From: Enterococcus florum
Lineage (GTDB): Bacteria > Bacillota > Bacilli > Lactobacillales > Enterococcaceae
DNA length: 64,000 nt
Assembly (NCBI RefSeq): GCF_004309355.1
Contig: NZ_BJCC01000019.1
Location: 1 to 64,000, forward strand
Direction: 5' to 3'
Position numbers and translations under genes: made by a program. This document shows positions 7,925 to 18,268 of the stretch, piece after piece; position 1 is the first letter of the stretch; every line of letters starts with the position of its first letter. The notes under the pieces were generated by a model. That model had not been told where the DNA came from. It searched no databases and was given only the letters and a program-made list of their open reading frames with translations.

Positions 7925-7984
7925 ATGCGCAAGTACGATCAGATGAATCAAATCGTCTTATTAATTATTGAGTACAGGACTTAG
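7925..7984 (+). CDS. ilv leader peptide (attenuation control)
   Basis: A 19-codon reading frame, MRKYDQMNQIVLLIIEYRT, starting at ATG 7925 and ending in TAG. AGGAG at 7911-7915 stands 9 bases before the start. Six consecutive codons encode Ile-Val-Leu-Leu-Ile-Ile, exactly the end products of the operon. The last codons and stop lie in the first arm (around 7976-7986) of a stem that pairs with AGTCCT at 8016-8021. Ribosome stalling at Ile, Val or Leu codons would then decide which downstream hairpin forms. Its role is inferred from this layout; the peptide itself is unlikely to have another function. Confidence 0.8.
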   Translation: MRKYDQMNQIVLLIIEYRT

Positions 7985-8036
7985 AACACCGGAGGAATGT
8001 TTATCCGAATGTTTGAGTCCTATTTGCGTTAAGGAA

Positions 8037-8083
8037 TGGGATTCTTGCAAAAGCATCCCAATGTATCGTTGGGATGCTTTTTT
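8037..8083 (+). terminator. Attenuator: terminator with competing antiterminator
   Basis: The terminator hairpin AAAAGCATCCCAA (8049-8061) / TTGGGATGCTTTT (8069-8081) is followed by T residues and ends three bases before the first ATG of ilvD. The upstream segment TGGGAT (8037-8042) can instead pair with ATCCCA (8055-8060), which belongs to the 5' arm of the terminator. The two structures exclude each other. No T-box motif is present in the leader. Confidence 0.85.
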
Positions 8084-8106
8084 AAATGGAACGGGAGATG
8101 AAACGT

Positions 8107-9789
8107 ATGAGAAGTGATCAAATTAAAAAAGGGATCGATGCAGCACCCGCCAGAAGTTTACTCTATGCAACAGGACAAGTAAAAAATATTGAGGATATGA
8201 ACAAACCGTTTATCGCCATTTGTAATTCTTACATCGACATTGTTCCAGGACATGTTCATTTAAGAGAACTGGCTGATGTCGCGAAAGAAGCGATTCGTGA
8301 AGCTGGCGGAATCCCGTTCGAATTCAACACGATCGGTGTAGATGATGGGATCGCGATGGGACATATCGGAATGCGTTATTCACTGCCTAGTCGAGAGTTG
8401 ATTGCTGATGCGGCTGAAACGGTCATCAATGCTCATTGGTTTGACGGAGTATTCTACATCCCAAACTGTGACAAAATCACACCCGGCATGATTATGTCGG
8501 CTGTTCGAACCAATGTTCCTTCTATTTTTTGTTCAGGCGGTCCTATGAAAGCCGGGATTGATCCTAAGGGACATCAAACAACGTTATCTTCCATGTTTGA
8601 AGCTGTAGGCGCCTTTAAAGAAGGTCAAATGTCCGAAGCTGATTTCACCTTCATGGAACAAAATGCTTGCCCTACCTGTGGATCTTGTGCCGGAATGTTC
8701 ACAGCGAATTCAATGAACTGCTTATTGGAAATGCTGGGCTTGGCTTTGCCAGGCAACGGGACGATTTTGGCTGTATCTGACGAACGCCGCGAGCTAGTGC
8801 GGCAATCTGCGCTGCAATTGATGGATCTGGTAGACAAACAAATTAAACCAAGAGACATCGTCACCAAGGAAGCAATCGATGATGCTTTTGCCTTAGATAT
8901 GGCAATGGGAGGTTCGACCAATACCGTTTTGCATACGTTGGCTATTGCGAATGAAGCAGAAATCCAGTACGACCAAGAGGACATCAACGAAATAGCTAAA
9001 CGAGTGCCTTATCTTTCTAAAATCGCACCGTCCTCTGCTTATTCAATGCATGATGTGCATGAGGCAGGCGGAGTTCCGGCAATCATAAATGAACTTGTTT
9101 CGATTGAAGGAGCGATTCATCCGGATCGGATCACTGTTACTGGACAGACGTTAAGAGAGAGTGTTAAGGAATGGAAAATCAAAAACCAAGAGGTGATTCA
9201 TCCAAAAGAGAATCCCTACAGTGCTGTTGGTGGACTATCGATATTATATGGAAATATTGCTCCAGAAGGCAGTGTGATCAAAGTTGGAGGGGTAGATCCA
9301 AGTATCAAAGTATTCAAAGGAAAAGCGATTTGTTTCGGTTCACACGATGAAGCGGTTGAAGCGATTGACAATCATACGGTCGGAAAAGGACATGTGGTCG
9401 TTATTCGGTATGAGGGTCCAAAAGGTGGACCTGGCATGCCGGAAATGCTGGCTCCGACGTCGAGCATCGTGGGCCGAGGACTTGGAAAAGATGTCGCCTT
9501 GATTACGGATGGGCGCTTTTCAGGTGCCACAAGAGGAATCGCGGTTGGGCATATTTCACCTGAGGCAGCTGCTGGTGGTCCCTTAGCGTTGGTAGAAGAT
9601 GGTGATACGATCATCATCGATCTCATTAACCGGACATTAAATGCGGAGATCACAGAAGAGGAAATGAAAAAACGCAACGATCGACTTGTAAAATTTGAAC
9701 CTAAAGTTAAAACAGGATGGTTGGCTCGTTATTCTGCACTTGTTACTTCTGCCCATACCGGCGGAATCATGAAATTACCAGAAGATTAG
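8107..9789 (+). CDS. ilvD: Dihydroxy-acid dehydratase
   Basis: Third common step of valine and isoleucine synthesis: dehydrates dihydroxy acids to 2-oxo acids using an Fe-S cluster. The 560-residue protein has cluster cysteines in PNCDK (about 121) and CPTCGSC (about 188-194), plus the IlvD/Edd hallmark [14 protein letters not shown]. The start at 8107 (MRSDQIKKG) matches homologues and has GGGAG 9 bases upstream. ATGs at 8086 and 8098 would add up to seven residues, and 8086 sits against the attenuator T run. First gene of ilvDBNCA, controlled by the leader described above. Confidence 0.95.
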   Translation: MRSDQIKKGIDAAPARSLLYATGQVKNIEDMNKPFIAICNSYIDIVPGHVHLRELADVAKEAIREAGGIPFEFNTIGVDDGIAMGHIGMRYSLPSRELIADAAETVINAHWFDGVFYIPNCDKITPGMIMSAVRTNVPSIFCSGGPMKAGIDPKGHQTTLSSMFEAVGAFKEGQMSEADFTFMEQNACPTCGSCAGMFTANSMNCLLEMLGLALPGNGTILAVSDERRELVRQSALQLMDLVDKQIKPRDIVTKEAIDDAFALDMAMGGSTNTVLHTLAIANEAEIQYDQEDINEIAKRVPYLSKIAPSSAYSMHDVHEAGGVPAIINELVSIEGAIHPDRITVTGQTLRESVKEWKIKNQEVIHPKENPYSAVGGLSILYGNIAPEGSVIKVGGVDPSIKVFKGKAICFGSHDEAVEAIDNHTVGKGHVVVIRYEGPKGGPGMPEMLAPTSSIVGRGLGKDVALITDGRFSGATRGIAVGHISPEAAAGGPLALVEDGDTIIIDLINRTLNAEITEEEMKKRNDRLVKFEPKVKTGWLARYSALVTSAHTGGIMKLPED

Positions 9790-9800
9790 GGGGAATCGTT

Positions 9801-11510
9801 ATGGAAAAAGCGAAAGCTCAGACACAGCAAAAACAGAAAATGTCGGGAGCGAAGCTGCTCCTGGATTGCCTTCATAAGCAGGGAGTAGAGATCATTTTCG
9901 GATATCCAGGGGGTTCGGTTTTACCTTTGTATGATGCTCTTTATGATGAAACTAACATACCAAATATTTTAACTCGTCATGAACAAGGAGCAGTTCATGC
10001 TGCCGAGGGCTATGCTAAAGCGACGGGAAAACCTGGAGTAGTGATCGTAACCAGCGGTCCTGGAGCAACCAATGCGGTAACAGGTATTGCAGACGCCATG
10101 GGAGATTCAGTACCTTTAGTCGTTATTACTGGACAGGTCACTACACCAGGAATTGGGAAAGATGCTTTTCAGGAAGCGGACGTGCTGGGAATCACGTTGC
10201 CAATCACAAAAAACAATTACCAGGTTCGAGATATTGAAGAGTTGCCAAAAATCATTCACGAAGCATTCCACATTGCGACTACTGGAAGAAAAGGACCTGT
10301 GGTGATCGATCTTCCCAAAGACATGACTGTTTTGGAAGCTTATGCAGAGTGTGACAATGTGGTTCATTTAGAAAGCTATCAGCCAAATACGAAACCTTCT
10401 AAGTTGCAGATCGATCGTCTGATGAATCAGCTTTCCAAAGCGAAAAAGCCTGTTGTCCTAATAGGTGGGGGAGTGGTCGCAGCAGAAGGACACAAAGAAC
10501 TCTGTCAGCTCATTGAACGCTATCAAGTTCCTGTTGTATCCAGTTTGCTAGGACTTGGAGTTGTGCCGAACAATCACGAATTATTTCTTGGAATGGGCGG
10601 CATGCATGGAACATACGCAGCAAATATGGCGATGATGGAAGCAGATCTGCTGATCAGTATTGGGTGTCGTTTTGATGATCGCTTAGCTTGTGATCCGGAA
10701 GCCTTTGCCAAAAATGCAGTCATTGCACACATTGATATCGATCCTGTTGAGATTGGTAAATTGATTGCAACAGATATTCCGATCGTGGCTGATGCAAAGA
10801 TCGCTTTGCAGCAAATGCTGGAGACAACAGTTGATCAGCCTGATTGTTCTGAATGGGTGGCATTGTGTCAAGATAGGAGTCAGCAGCATCCTTCGCAGTA
10901 CCAAGACAGCGATGAAAAAATCAAACCACAAAAGGTAGTTGAAATTGTGGGGGAACTTACAAAAGGCGATGCGTTTGTAGTAACAGACGTTGGTCAGCAT
11001 CAAATGTGGGTTGCGCAATTCTATCCATTTAGTTTTCCCAAGCAACTTATCACCAGTGGCGGATTAGGAACAATGGGGTACGGGATCCCAGCTGGTATTG
11101 GAGCGAAGTTTGGCAAGAAGAATCGTTCAGTCGTTGTGTTTGTTGGCGATGGCGGATTCCAAATGACCAATCAGGAATTGGGTATTTTAAATATTTATGA
11201 TTTAGATATCAAATTCATTCTTATGAACAACCATTCTTTAGGAATGGTTCGACAATGGCAAGAAAGATTCTTTGGGGAACGTCGTTCGCAATCCGTGTTG
11301 GATGTTCAACCAGACTTTATGAAAATGGCTGAAGCTTATGGCATCCAAAGTGTGAAAATCACCGAGCCGCGACGATTAGACGAACAGTTAGAAGCTGCTT
11401 TTGCAATGAAAGGGTCAGTACTGATTGAAGTGGTGGTTGACAATCGTGAACATGTGTTGCCGATGATCCCTGCAGGAAAGCCGAATGATCAAATGTTGGG
11501 GGTGGATTAA
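9801..11510 (+). CDS. ilvB: Acetolactate synthase, large (catalytic) subunit
   Basis: Condenses pyruvate with pyruvate or 2-oxobutyrate to acetohydroxy acids, the first common step of the pathway. It has 569 residues in the three-domain thiamine-diphosphate fold. The catalytic glutamate lies in HEQGAVHAAEGYA, and the cofactor motif begins GDGGFQMTNQEL and ends NN. The start is chosen at 9801 because AGGGGGAA, overlapping the ilvD stop, precedes it; an upstream extension to 9717 would overlap ilvD. A regulatory subunit gene follows, so this is the anabolic enzyme and not catabolic AlsS. Confidence 0.94.
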   Translation: MEKAKAQTQQKQKMSGAKLLLDCLHKQGVEIIFGYPGGSVLPLYDALYDETNIPNILTRHEQGAVHAAEGYAKATGKPGVVIVTSGPGATNAVTGIADAMGDSVPLVVITGQVTTPGIGKDAFQEADVLGITLPITKNNYQVRDIEELPKIIHEAFHIATTGRKGPVVIDLPKDMTVLEAYAECDNVVHLESYQPNTKPSKLQIDRLMNQLSKAKKPVVLIGGGVVAAEGHKELCQLIERYQVPVVSSLLGLGVVPNNHELFLGMGGMHGTYAANMAMMEADLLISIGCRFDDRLACDPEAFAKNAVIAHIDIDPVEIGKLIATDIPIVADAKIALQQMLETTVDQPDCSEWVALCQDRSQQHPSQYQDSDEKIKPQKVVEIVGELTKGDAFVVTDVGQHQMWVAQFYPFSFPKQLITSGGLGTMGYGIPAGIGAKFGKKNRSVVVFVGDGGFQMTNQELGILNIYDLDIKFILMNNHSLGMVRQWQERFFGERRSQSVLDVQPDFMKMAEAYGIQSVKITEPRRLDEQLEAAFAMKGSVLIEVVVDNREHVLPMIPAGKPNDQMLGVD

Positions 11511-11511
11511 C

Positions 11512-11988
11512 ATGCGAAGAATGATTACTGCAATGGTTCACAACCAATCAGGCACGTTAAGCCGTATTACCAGTATCCTGAACCGTCGACAAGTAAATAT
11601 CGACAACATATCGGTCGGAACAACGGAAACAGAAGGAATATCACGATTGACCATGATCATTCAGGCAGATACGCTGGCTGAAGTTGAACAAGTGACTAAG
11701 CAGCTGAATAAACAAATCGCAGTAGTAAAAGTATCTGATATTACAGATGAACCACATTTGGAGCGTGAATTGGCGCTGATCAAAGTCAGTGCACCTGCAC
11801 CCGTTCGATCTGAAATCCAAGCAATGATTGATCCATTTCGTGCAGACATTGTTGATGTATCTTTAAAGTCAATCGTTGTTCAAGTTGCAGGGTCGACAGA
11901 TAAGGTCAATGCCTGTATTGAGGTTTTAAAACCGTATGGAATCAAACAGATGGCTCGGACAGGTGTAACAGGATTTACCAGAGGTTAA
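11512..11988 (+). CDS. ilvN: Acetolactate synthase, small (regulatory) subunit
   Basis: A 158-residue regulatory partner of IlvB. The N-terminal ACT domain (about 1-75; MITAMVHNQSGTLSRITSIL) is expected to bind valine for feedback inhibition. The C-terminal half is the ALS_ss_C type domain. It begins one base after the ilvB stop with a G-rich ribosome site (GGGGGTGG) inside the end of ilvB, implying coupled translation. Confidence 0.94.
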   Translation: MRRMITAMVHNQSGTLSRITSILNRRQVNIDNISVGTTETEGISRLTMIIQADTLAEVEQVTKQLNKQIAVVKVSDITDEPHLERELALIKVSAPAPVRSEIQAMIDPFRADIVDVSLKSIVVQVAGSTDKVNACIEVLKPYGIKQMARTGVTGFTRG

Positions 11989-12019
11989 ACGCAAAAATTT
12001 GCTTTTAATAGATAGTTGA

Positions 12020-13036
<1,017 letters not shown>

Positions 13037-13056
13037 TTATATAGGGAGTGTGGAAG

Positions 13057-14313
13057 ATGGAGATCGTCAAAGATAGTGATGTACGAACTGCTTATCAGTT
13101 GTTAAAAAACGCAGTGACACATACCCCGCTCCAATATGACCGTTACCTGTCGGAGAAGTACCAAGCCAATGTCCTATTTAAGCGAGAGGACCTGCAAAAG
13201 GTCCGCTCGTTTAAATTACGCGGCGCCTATTATGCAATCAAAAAATTGTCCGATGCAGAACTAAAAAAAGGGGTCGTTTGTGCAAGTGCCGGAAATCATG
13301 CACAGGGAGTGGCTTACACGTGCAATGAACTAAAATGCCAGGCAGCTATTTTTATGCCTAGTACTACACCACAGCAAAAGGTTTCGCAGGTTCAGTTTTT
13401 TGGTGGAGAACATGTGAAGATATTTTTAGTTGGAGATACTTTTGATGCCTCTGCAGAAGCAGCCCGTACCTACTGCGAAGAGCAGGGGATGACGTTTATC
13501 GATCCCTTTAATGATCCTAGTATTATTGCTGGGCAAGGAACTTTGGCCTTGGAAATGATGACAGATGCTGAGCGAGAAGGCTTTAAGCCTGATTACATTT
13601 TAGCAGCGATTGGTGGCGGCGGGTTGATCAGCGGTGTGTCTTCTTATGTGAAGAATACATCGCCTACGACTAAGGTGATTGGTGTAGAGCCTGCAGGAGC
13701 CCCTTCAATGCAAGCGGCTTTTGAAAATGATGGACCGATCGAGTTAAAGGAAATCGATAAATTTGTTGATGGAGCTGCTGTGAAAAAGGTCGGGGAAATC
13801 ACTTATTCCCATGCGAATCAATACGTAGACGAATTAGTCACGGTCGATGAAGGGTTGGTTTGTTCGACCATTTTGGAAATGTACGGCAAGCAGGCAATCG
13901 TTGCTGAACCGGCAGGCGCATTGAGTGTAGCGGCATTGGAGCCTTTGAAGGATGAGATCAAAGGCAAAACTGTGATTTGCATTATCAGCGGGGGGAACAA
14001 TGACATTAATCGAATGGCTGAGATCGAAGAACGCTCGCTTATTTATGAGGGACTAAAGCATTACTTCGTTGTGAGTTTCCCGCAGCGTCCGGGTGCTTTG
14101 AAAGAGTTTGTAACGGAGGTATTAGGGCCGGATGATGATATTACCCGGTTTGAATATACAAAAAAAATCAATCGAGGCTCAGGCCCTGTAATGCTGGGAA
14201 TTCTTTTGAAACGTAAGGAAGATTTGCCGGCCTTATTGAAAAACCTCAAGGAATTTGATCCAAATTATATCGATTTGAGTGAGAATCAAACCTTGTATGG
14301 ATTATTGGTATAA
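13057..14313 (+). CDS. ilvA: Threonine dehydratase (biosynthetic)
   Basis: Deaminates threonine to 2-oxobutyrate, the entry to isoleucine synthesis. The 418-residue PLP enzyme has its cofactor lysine in [12 protein letters not shown] and the phosphate-binding [10 protein letters not shown]-terminal ACT-like regulatory region (about 325-418) favours the isoleucine-inhibited biosynthetic enzyme over the short catabolic one. AGGGAG at 13043-13048 selects ATG 13057 over GTG 13048. It is the last gene of the operon and is followed by a terminator. Neither ilvE nor leu genes are in this cluster. Confidence 0.93.
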   Translation: MEIVKDSDVRTAYQLLKNAVTHTPLQYDRYLSEKYQANVLFKREDLQKVRSFKLRGAYYAIKKLSDAELKKGVVCASAGNHAQGVAYTCNELKCQAAIFMPSTTPQQKVSQVQFFGGEHVKIFLVGDTFDASAEAARTYCEEQGMTFIDPFNDPSIIAGQGTLALEMMTDAEREGFKPDYILAAIGGGGLISGVSSYVKNTSPTTKVIGVEPAGAPSMQAAFENDGPIELKEIDKFVDGAAVKKVGEITYSHANQYVDELVTVDEGLVCSTILEMYGKQAIVAEPAGALSVAALEPLKDEIKGKTVICIISGGNNDINRMAEIEERSLIYEGLKHYFVVSFPQRPGALKEFVTEVLGPDDDITRFEYTKKINRGSGPVMLGILLKRKEDLPALLKNLKEFDPNYIDLSENQTLYGLLV

Positions 14314-14316
14314 AAA

Positions 14317-14354
14317 AAAGTTTCGATCCGTTTAAAGTGATCGAAACTTTTTTT
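14317..14354. terminator. Bidirectional terminator between ilvA and fetB
   Basis: AAAGTTTCGATC (14317-14328) / GATCGAAACTTT (14339-14350), flanked by A and T runs, so it can serve the ilv operon and the converging fetB transcript. Confidence 0.88.
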
Positions 14355-15114
14355 AATTGATCAGTTGGTGCTGTTCATTAAAGTAATTCTTGTAAGCATT
14401 GTATCCACCAATGATGGCGCCCAAACTAGTTGCTGAAAGCAGCATAAAGGTGACCATGATCTGATACTTGATCGCATGCACTGGATCTAACCCTGCGAAT
14501 ATCAGCCCAGACATCATTCCCGGCAAACTGACTAAGCCAACTGTTTTGGCTGAATCAATCGTCGGCTGCATAGCTGTCTTAATACTTTGTCTCAAAATCG
14601 GCTGGGAAGCCATTTTGACGGATGCACCTAATGCTAATTTTTCTAAAACCTGCTGTCGTTGATCGTGGAACTGCGTATCCAATGAACGGTAGCACAAACC
14701 GATCGCTATCATGGAGTTACTGGCGATCATTCCTGTGATCGGGACAATTTGTGAGGGGACCAGTTCGATCGCTCCTGACAGAACCAAAACACCTAATGTA
14801 ACATAAGTGCTGATAAAAATGGCCATTAACGAATGAAGGTACTTTTTGTGGTTGCTTGGATTACGTTTATGTGCGTTCCAAGAAGCGTTCAACACAATGA
14901 AGAGACTCATAGCAATCGTTAGAAACACATGATTCACTTGAAAAATGTACTTCAGCACATACCCAACAATGACCAACTGAATCACAGCTCGCACGATACT
15001 GTACATAATGTCTTTTGAGAGGCCTAATTTTTCCCTAGAACTAATGAAAACTGCAATAAGAACTAAACAAAAGGAGAAGACGAGAGACATGTTATTGACT
15101 GCTAACTGGTTCAT
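14353..15114 (-). CDS. fetB: FetB-type metal exporter, membrane subunit (UPF0014)
   Basis: A 253-residue membrane protein with about six or seven hydrophobic segments and the family signature SGLIFAGLDPVHAIKYQIMV. In E. coli the FetAB pair exports iron and raises resistance to oxidative stress; the metal here is inferred by homology. The start overlaps the end of fetA by four bases (ATGA), so translation is coupled. It is the last gene of a four-gene minus-strand unit and ends in the terminator shared with ilvA. Confidence 0.88.
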   Translation of the reverse strand: MNQLAVNNMSLVFSFCLVLIAVFISSREKLGLSKDIMYSIVRAVIQLVIVGYVLKYIFQVNHVFLTIAMSLFIVLNASWNAHKRNPSNHKKYLHSLMAIFISTYVTLGVLVLSGAIELVPSQIVPITGMIASNSMIAIGLCYRSLDTQFHDQRQQVLEKLALGASVKMASQPILRQSIKTAMQPTIDSAKTVGLVSLPGMMSGLIFAGLDPVHAIKYQIMVTFMLLSATSLGAIIGGYNAYKNYFNEQHQLIN

Positions 15115-15737
15115 TTCATCAGCCTCCCTTCTTGAACCAACAATAAATCATCAGCTGTTTTGATCTCTGCTTCATCATGAGTGACTTGTAAAATGGTACA
15201 GCCTTTTTGATGAATGGTTAGAATCAGCTGATGGATGATGGCTTTTGTCCTTTCGTCTAATCCAACTGTCACCTCGTCTAAAAGAAGGACCTTTGGCAAA
15301 AACAACACATTGCGAATCAAGGCAACTCTTTGTCGTTCGCCCCCAGAAAGCAGTGTGATGGACTTATCCAGATCGCTTTTAGGAAGATCAACCATATTTA
15401 AATACTCAAGCATTTCTGCCTGGTTTATATCCTTATCCCGAATAAGATAAGGAAAGGCCAGATTGTCTCGAACCGTGTCCCCAAAAAGAGCAGGCTGCTG
15501 AAAACAATAAGAGACCTCCTGACGATAAGTGGTATAAGGATAATCGGATTGTTCCCGTTCTTCAAAGAGAATCTTTCCTTGAGTAGGCGTTAGTAATGAA
15601 GCAATCAGACGCAAAAGAGTGCTTTTTCCTCCTCCTGAAGGTCCGGAGATAGTCAGGAAGGCATTTTTTTCGATTTGTAAGGAGACGTCCTTTAGAATCG
15701 TTTGATAAGAGACTTGTTTAAGCTCAAGTAAAGACAT
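15111..15737 (-). CDS. fetA: FetA-type ABC transporter ATPase
   Basis: A 208-residue ABC ATPase with Walker A GPSGGGKST, signature LLSGGERQRVALIR and Walker B VLLLDEVTVGLD. The small size and the overlapping FetB-type permease identify it as the ATPase of the FetAB exporter. Its ribosome site AAAGGAAG lies about ten bases before the ATG and 20 bases after the 84-residue unknown protein. Confidence 0.88.
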   Translation of the reverse strand: MSLLELKQVSYQTILKDVSLQIEKNAFLTISGPSGGGKSTLLRLIASLLTPTQGKILFEEREQSDYPYTTYRQEVSYCFQQPALFGDTVRDNLAFPYLIRDKDINQAEMLEYLNMVDLPKSDLDKSITLLSGGERQRVALIRNVLFLPKVLLLDEVTVGLDERTKAIIHQLILTIHQKGCTILQVTHDEAEIKTADDLLLVQEGRLMK

Positions 15738-15757
15738 GGTGCAGATGCTTCCTTTCT

Positions 15758-16012
15758 TTAATAGGGGACGATCACAAGCAGGTCAGGATGCTTTTCTACA
15801 ATTAATTGCCTGAGTCGCAGCTCTTTGTGATCGACAAAATGACATTCGTTATTGAATCTGTGCTGAAAATAGTCCATAATCTGCTGCTGCGTCCATTCTC
15901 GGGCAGGAAAGTGCCAGAAGTCATGGCGTTGCTTTACAAAGACAAAGCCTACGCTTAGAGCAGTTTTGATTTCACTCGGTAAATCCTCATATTGGTTTAC
16001 AAATTCCTGCAT
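15758..16012 (-). CDS. Unknown 84-residue protein
   Basis: A small soluble protein without membrane segment or signal peptide, rich in aromatic residues and histidine (KQRHDFWHFPAREW) and ending in HPDLLVIVPY. AAAGGAGA six bases before the ATG shows a genuine start. It lies 17 bases after the AlkD-like gene and 20 bases before fetA, so it is probably co-transcribed with both. I do not recognise the family; a role in DNA repair or metal handling would be a guess from context only. Confidence 0.75.
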   Translation of the reverse strand: MQEFVNQYEDLPSEIKTALSVGFVFVKQRHDFWHFPAREWTQQQIMDYFQHRFNNECHFVDHKELRLRQLIVEKHPDLLVIVPY

Positions 16013-16029
16013 AGTTTGTCTCCTTTCGC

Positions 16030-16755
16030 TTACTTAGGATTGGATACTTCTTTTCCCATTTTTGATTTGTTAGAGATCAGACGGGAACGTCCATCGACTT
16101 TTACCAAGGTCTGTAATTCTTTTAAAGCTTCTTTTGCAATCCATTGCTGTGTTTTAGAAGGTTGTTGCAATAAAGCCGTTGCGGTCTCTATGCTGCGCTC
16201 TTTAGCGTCATAACTGATTTTCCCTAATTCACGCAAGGCCCAAGATGCCGCTTTTTTAACCAGCAACCGCTCGTCATCAGAGTGTTGTTCGATCAATTTC
16301 AAATAATCCGCTATTTCTTCATCAGAGAGCTTGGCATGGGTCGATTTACTGGCAATTAAAGTGAAGGCTGCTCGTCGTTTAAATAGTTCTTCAGATTGGA
16401 TCCATAGGTGTATATAGAAATCAAAATCACGTTTGATCAAAATTGTTTTACAGAATAAATCGCACAGATCCCATGAATCGATCTCTTCCATTAAAGCAAG
16501 AATTTCGTTTTCTGTACATTCTTTTGGTTTTAACGACAACACTGTTAACAGTTTGCATTCATGATAGCCGGTCTTCCAAAGCTCATATAAAAAAAGTTTG
16601 TCCTTTGGCAAGGTTCGAGCTATTTTCCTTAATTCAGAGGTGGGTACTCCGAGGGCATCCTCTTCAGGGATCCCGAGTTTGATGACGTTGGTTTTGTACT
16701 TATCAGAAGAGATATGTTTTAAGTGGTTCACAATATCGTAAGTCGATTGAGTCAC
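16030..16755 (-). CDS. AlkD-like DNA alkylation repair protein
   Basis: A 241-residue, all-helical protein of the HEAT-like DNA_alkylation family (DNA glycosylases that remove N3- and N7-alkylpurines). The segments SWDLCDLFCKTI, FKRRAAFTLIA and VKKAASWALRELGK are typical. A basic tail of about 20 residues closes the protein. First gene of a minus-strand unit with an unknown small gene and fetAB. Substrate specificity cannot be read from the sequence; some members of the family are not active glycosylases. Confidence 0.82.
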   Translation of the reverse strand: MTQSTYDIVNHLKHISSDKYKTNVIKLGIPEEDALGVPTSELRKIARTLPKDKLFLYELWKTGYHECKLLTVLSLKPKECTENEILALMEEIDSWDLCDLFCKTILIKRDFDFYIHLWIQSEELFKRRAAFTLIASKSTHAKLSDEEIADYLKLIEQHSDDERLLVKKAASWALRELGKISYDAKERSIETATALLQQPSKTQQWIAKEALKELQTLVKVDGRSRLISNKSKMGKEVSNPK

Positions 16756-16827
16756 TAAGAAAGCCTCCTTGTTTGTATTTCTCTTATCTAGAATTATTCA
16801 ACAAACAAACTTCCGAGTCAAATGATT

Positions 16828-16924
16828 TTGAGTTTGACCATCTTTGATGTATGATACATTCAAGGTTGCTTACGAATAGTAAGAAGCCAAATTCTTTTCT
16901 TTTTTCAAGGAAAAGCTTTATAAT
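16828..16924 (+). promoter_or_regulatory. Probable tuf promoters
   Basis: TTGAGT (16828-16833) and TATGAT (16850-16855), 16 bases apart, form one candidate. A consensus -10 TATAAT (16919-16924) with a poor -35 forms a second. The leader contains a small GAGTC/GGCTC hairpin, and AGGAGG (16957-16962) precedes the ATG. Which promoter is used cannot be decided here. Confidence 0.5.
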
Positions 16925-16973
16925 GTATCCGTGAGTCGAGAAGGCTCAATCTTATTAGGAGGTTTGTATTATT

Positions 16974-18161
16974 ATGGCAAAACAACATTATGATAGAAGT
17001 AAACCACACGTGAATATTGGAACCATTGGCCACGTTGACCATGGGAAAACCACCTTGACAGCAGCAATCACAACGGTATTAGGCAAAAAAGGTCTAGCAA
17101 ACCCTCAAGACTACGCAAGTATCGATGCTGCACCAGAGGAACGTGAACGTGGGATTACGATCAATACCGCACACGTAGAATATGAAACTGAAAAACGCCA
17201 CTATGCGCATATCGATGCACCAGGGCACGCGGATTATGTGAAGAACATGATCACCGGTGCAGCTCAAATGGACGGGGCGATCCTAGTAGTATCAGCAACG
17301 GATGGACCTATGCCTCAAACACGCGAACACATCTTGTTATCACGTCAAGTAGGTGTAAAATACTTGATCGTTTTCTTAAATAAAGTTGATCTAGTTGATG
17401 ATGAAGAATTGATCGATTTGGTTGAAATGGAAGTTCGTGAACTATTATCAGAATACGGATTCCCAGGCGATGACATCCCAGTCTTGAAGGGCTCTGCATT
17501 AAAAGCTTTAGAAGGCGATGCTGAACAAGAACAAGTGATCATGGACCTAATGGATACCGTTGATGAGTATATCCCAACTCCAGAACGCGACAATGACAAA
17601 CCTTTATTACTGCCAGTGGAAGATGTATTTTCAATTACTGGTCGAGGAACTGTTGCATCTGGACGTATCGATCGCGGGAAAGTAAATGTCGGCGATGAAA
17701 TCGAGATCGTCGGAATCAAACCTGAAACTCAAAAAGCAGTTGTTACAGGACTTGAAATGTTCCGTAAGACACTGGATTATGGGGAAGCAGGGGACAACGT
17801 CGGGATCTTGCTGCGTGGGATCACCCGTGATCAAATCGAGCGTGGTCAAGTCATTGCTAAACCAGGTTCAATTACACCTCACACCAAGTTCAAGGCTGAA
17901 GTGTACGTGTTGTCGAAAGAAGAAGGTGGCCGTCATACGCCATTCTTCAATAACTACCGTCCACAGTTCTACTTCCGTACGACGGATGTGACAGGAAACA
18001 TTGCGTTGCCGGCAGATACTGAAATGGTAATGCCTGGAGACAATGTAACGATCGATGTTGAATTGATCCATCCAGTCGCTGTAGAAAAAGGAACCACTTT
18101 CTCCATTCGTGAAGGTGGCCGAACAGTTGGATCAGGTATTGTAACTGACATCGAAGCTTAA
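16974..18161 (+). CDS. tufB: Elongation factor Tu, second-type enterococcal copy (TufB-like)
   Basis: A 395-residue GTPase that brings aminoacyl-tRNA to the ribosome. [16 protein letters not shown] and NKVD are all present. It stands alone with its own promoter and terminator, not after fusA. Its sequence ([39 protein letters not shown]) looks like streptococcal or lactococcal EF-Tu as I remember them. The usual enterococcal form has [15 protein letters not shown] and RNVGVPYIVVFLNK. Several enterococci are known to carry such a second tuf gene, described as horizontally acquired. The tufB assignment is therefore likely but needs a tree. Confidence 0.88.
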   Translation: MAKQHYDRSKPHVNIGTIGHVDHGKTTLTAAITTVLGKKGLANPQDYASIDAAPEERERGITINTAHVEYETEKRHYAHIDAPGHADYVKNMITGAAQMDGAILVVSATDGPMPQTREHILLSRQVGVKYLIVFLNKVDLVDDEELIDLVEMEVRELLSEYGFPGDDIPVLKGSALKALEGDAEQEQVIMDLMDTVDEYIPTPERDNDKPLLLPVEDVFSITGRGTVASGRIDRGKVNVGDEIEIVGIKPETQKAVVTGLEMFRKTLDYGEAGDNVGILLRGITRDQIERGQVIAKPGSITPHTKFKAEVYVLSKEEGGRHTPFFNNYRPQFYFRTTDVTGNIALPADTEMVMPGDNVTIDVELIHPVAVEKGTTFSIREGGRTVGSGIVTDIEA

Positions 18162-18164
18162 ACT

Positions 18165-18191
18165 AAAAAACGCCCTTGTGGCGTTTTTTTT
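18165..18191 (+). terminator. Terminator of tuf
   Basis: AAAAAACGCC / GGCGTTTTTTTT with a short loop, directly after the tuf stop codon. Confidence 0.9.
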
Positions 18192-18268
18192 GTATCCATT
18201 TCGCAAGTTGAAGAATTTCTTTTTTTCGTATCCGGAATAAGCTAAGATAGTAAAAAGGAGCGAAAAAC

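Noticed and set aside
7861-8106. T-box riboswitch in the ilv leader
   Set aside because: No T-box consensus (AGGGTGG-ACCGCG type) or specifier stem; the leader peptide and attenuator explain the region.
17308-18151. Several antisense frames inside tuf
   Set aside because: Shadows of biased codon use in a highly expressed gene; no ribosome sites.
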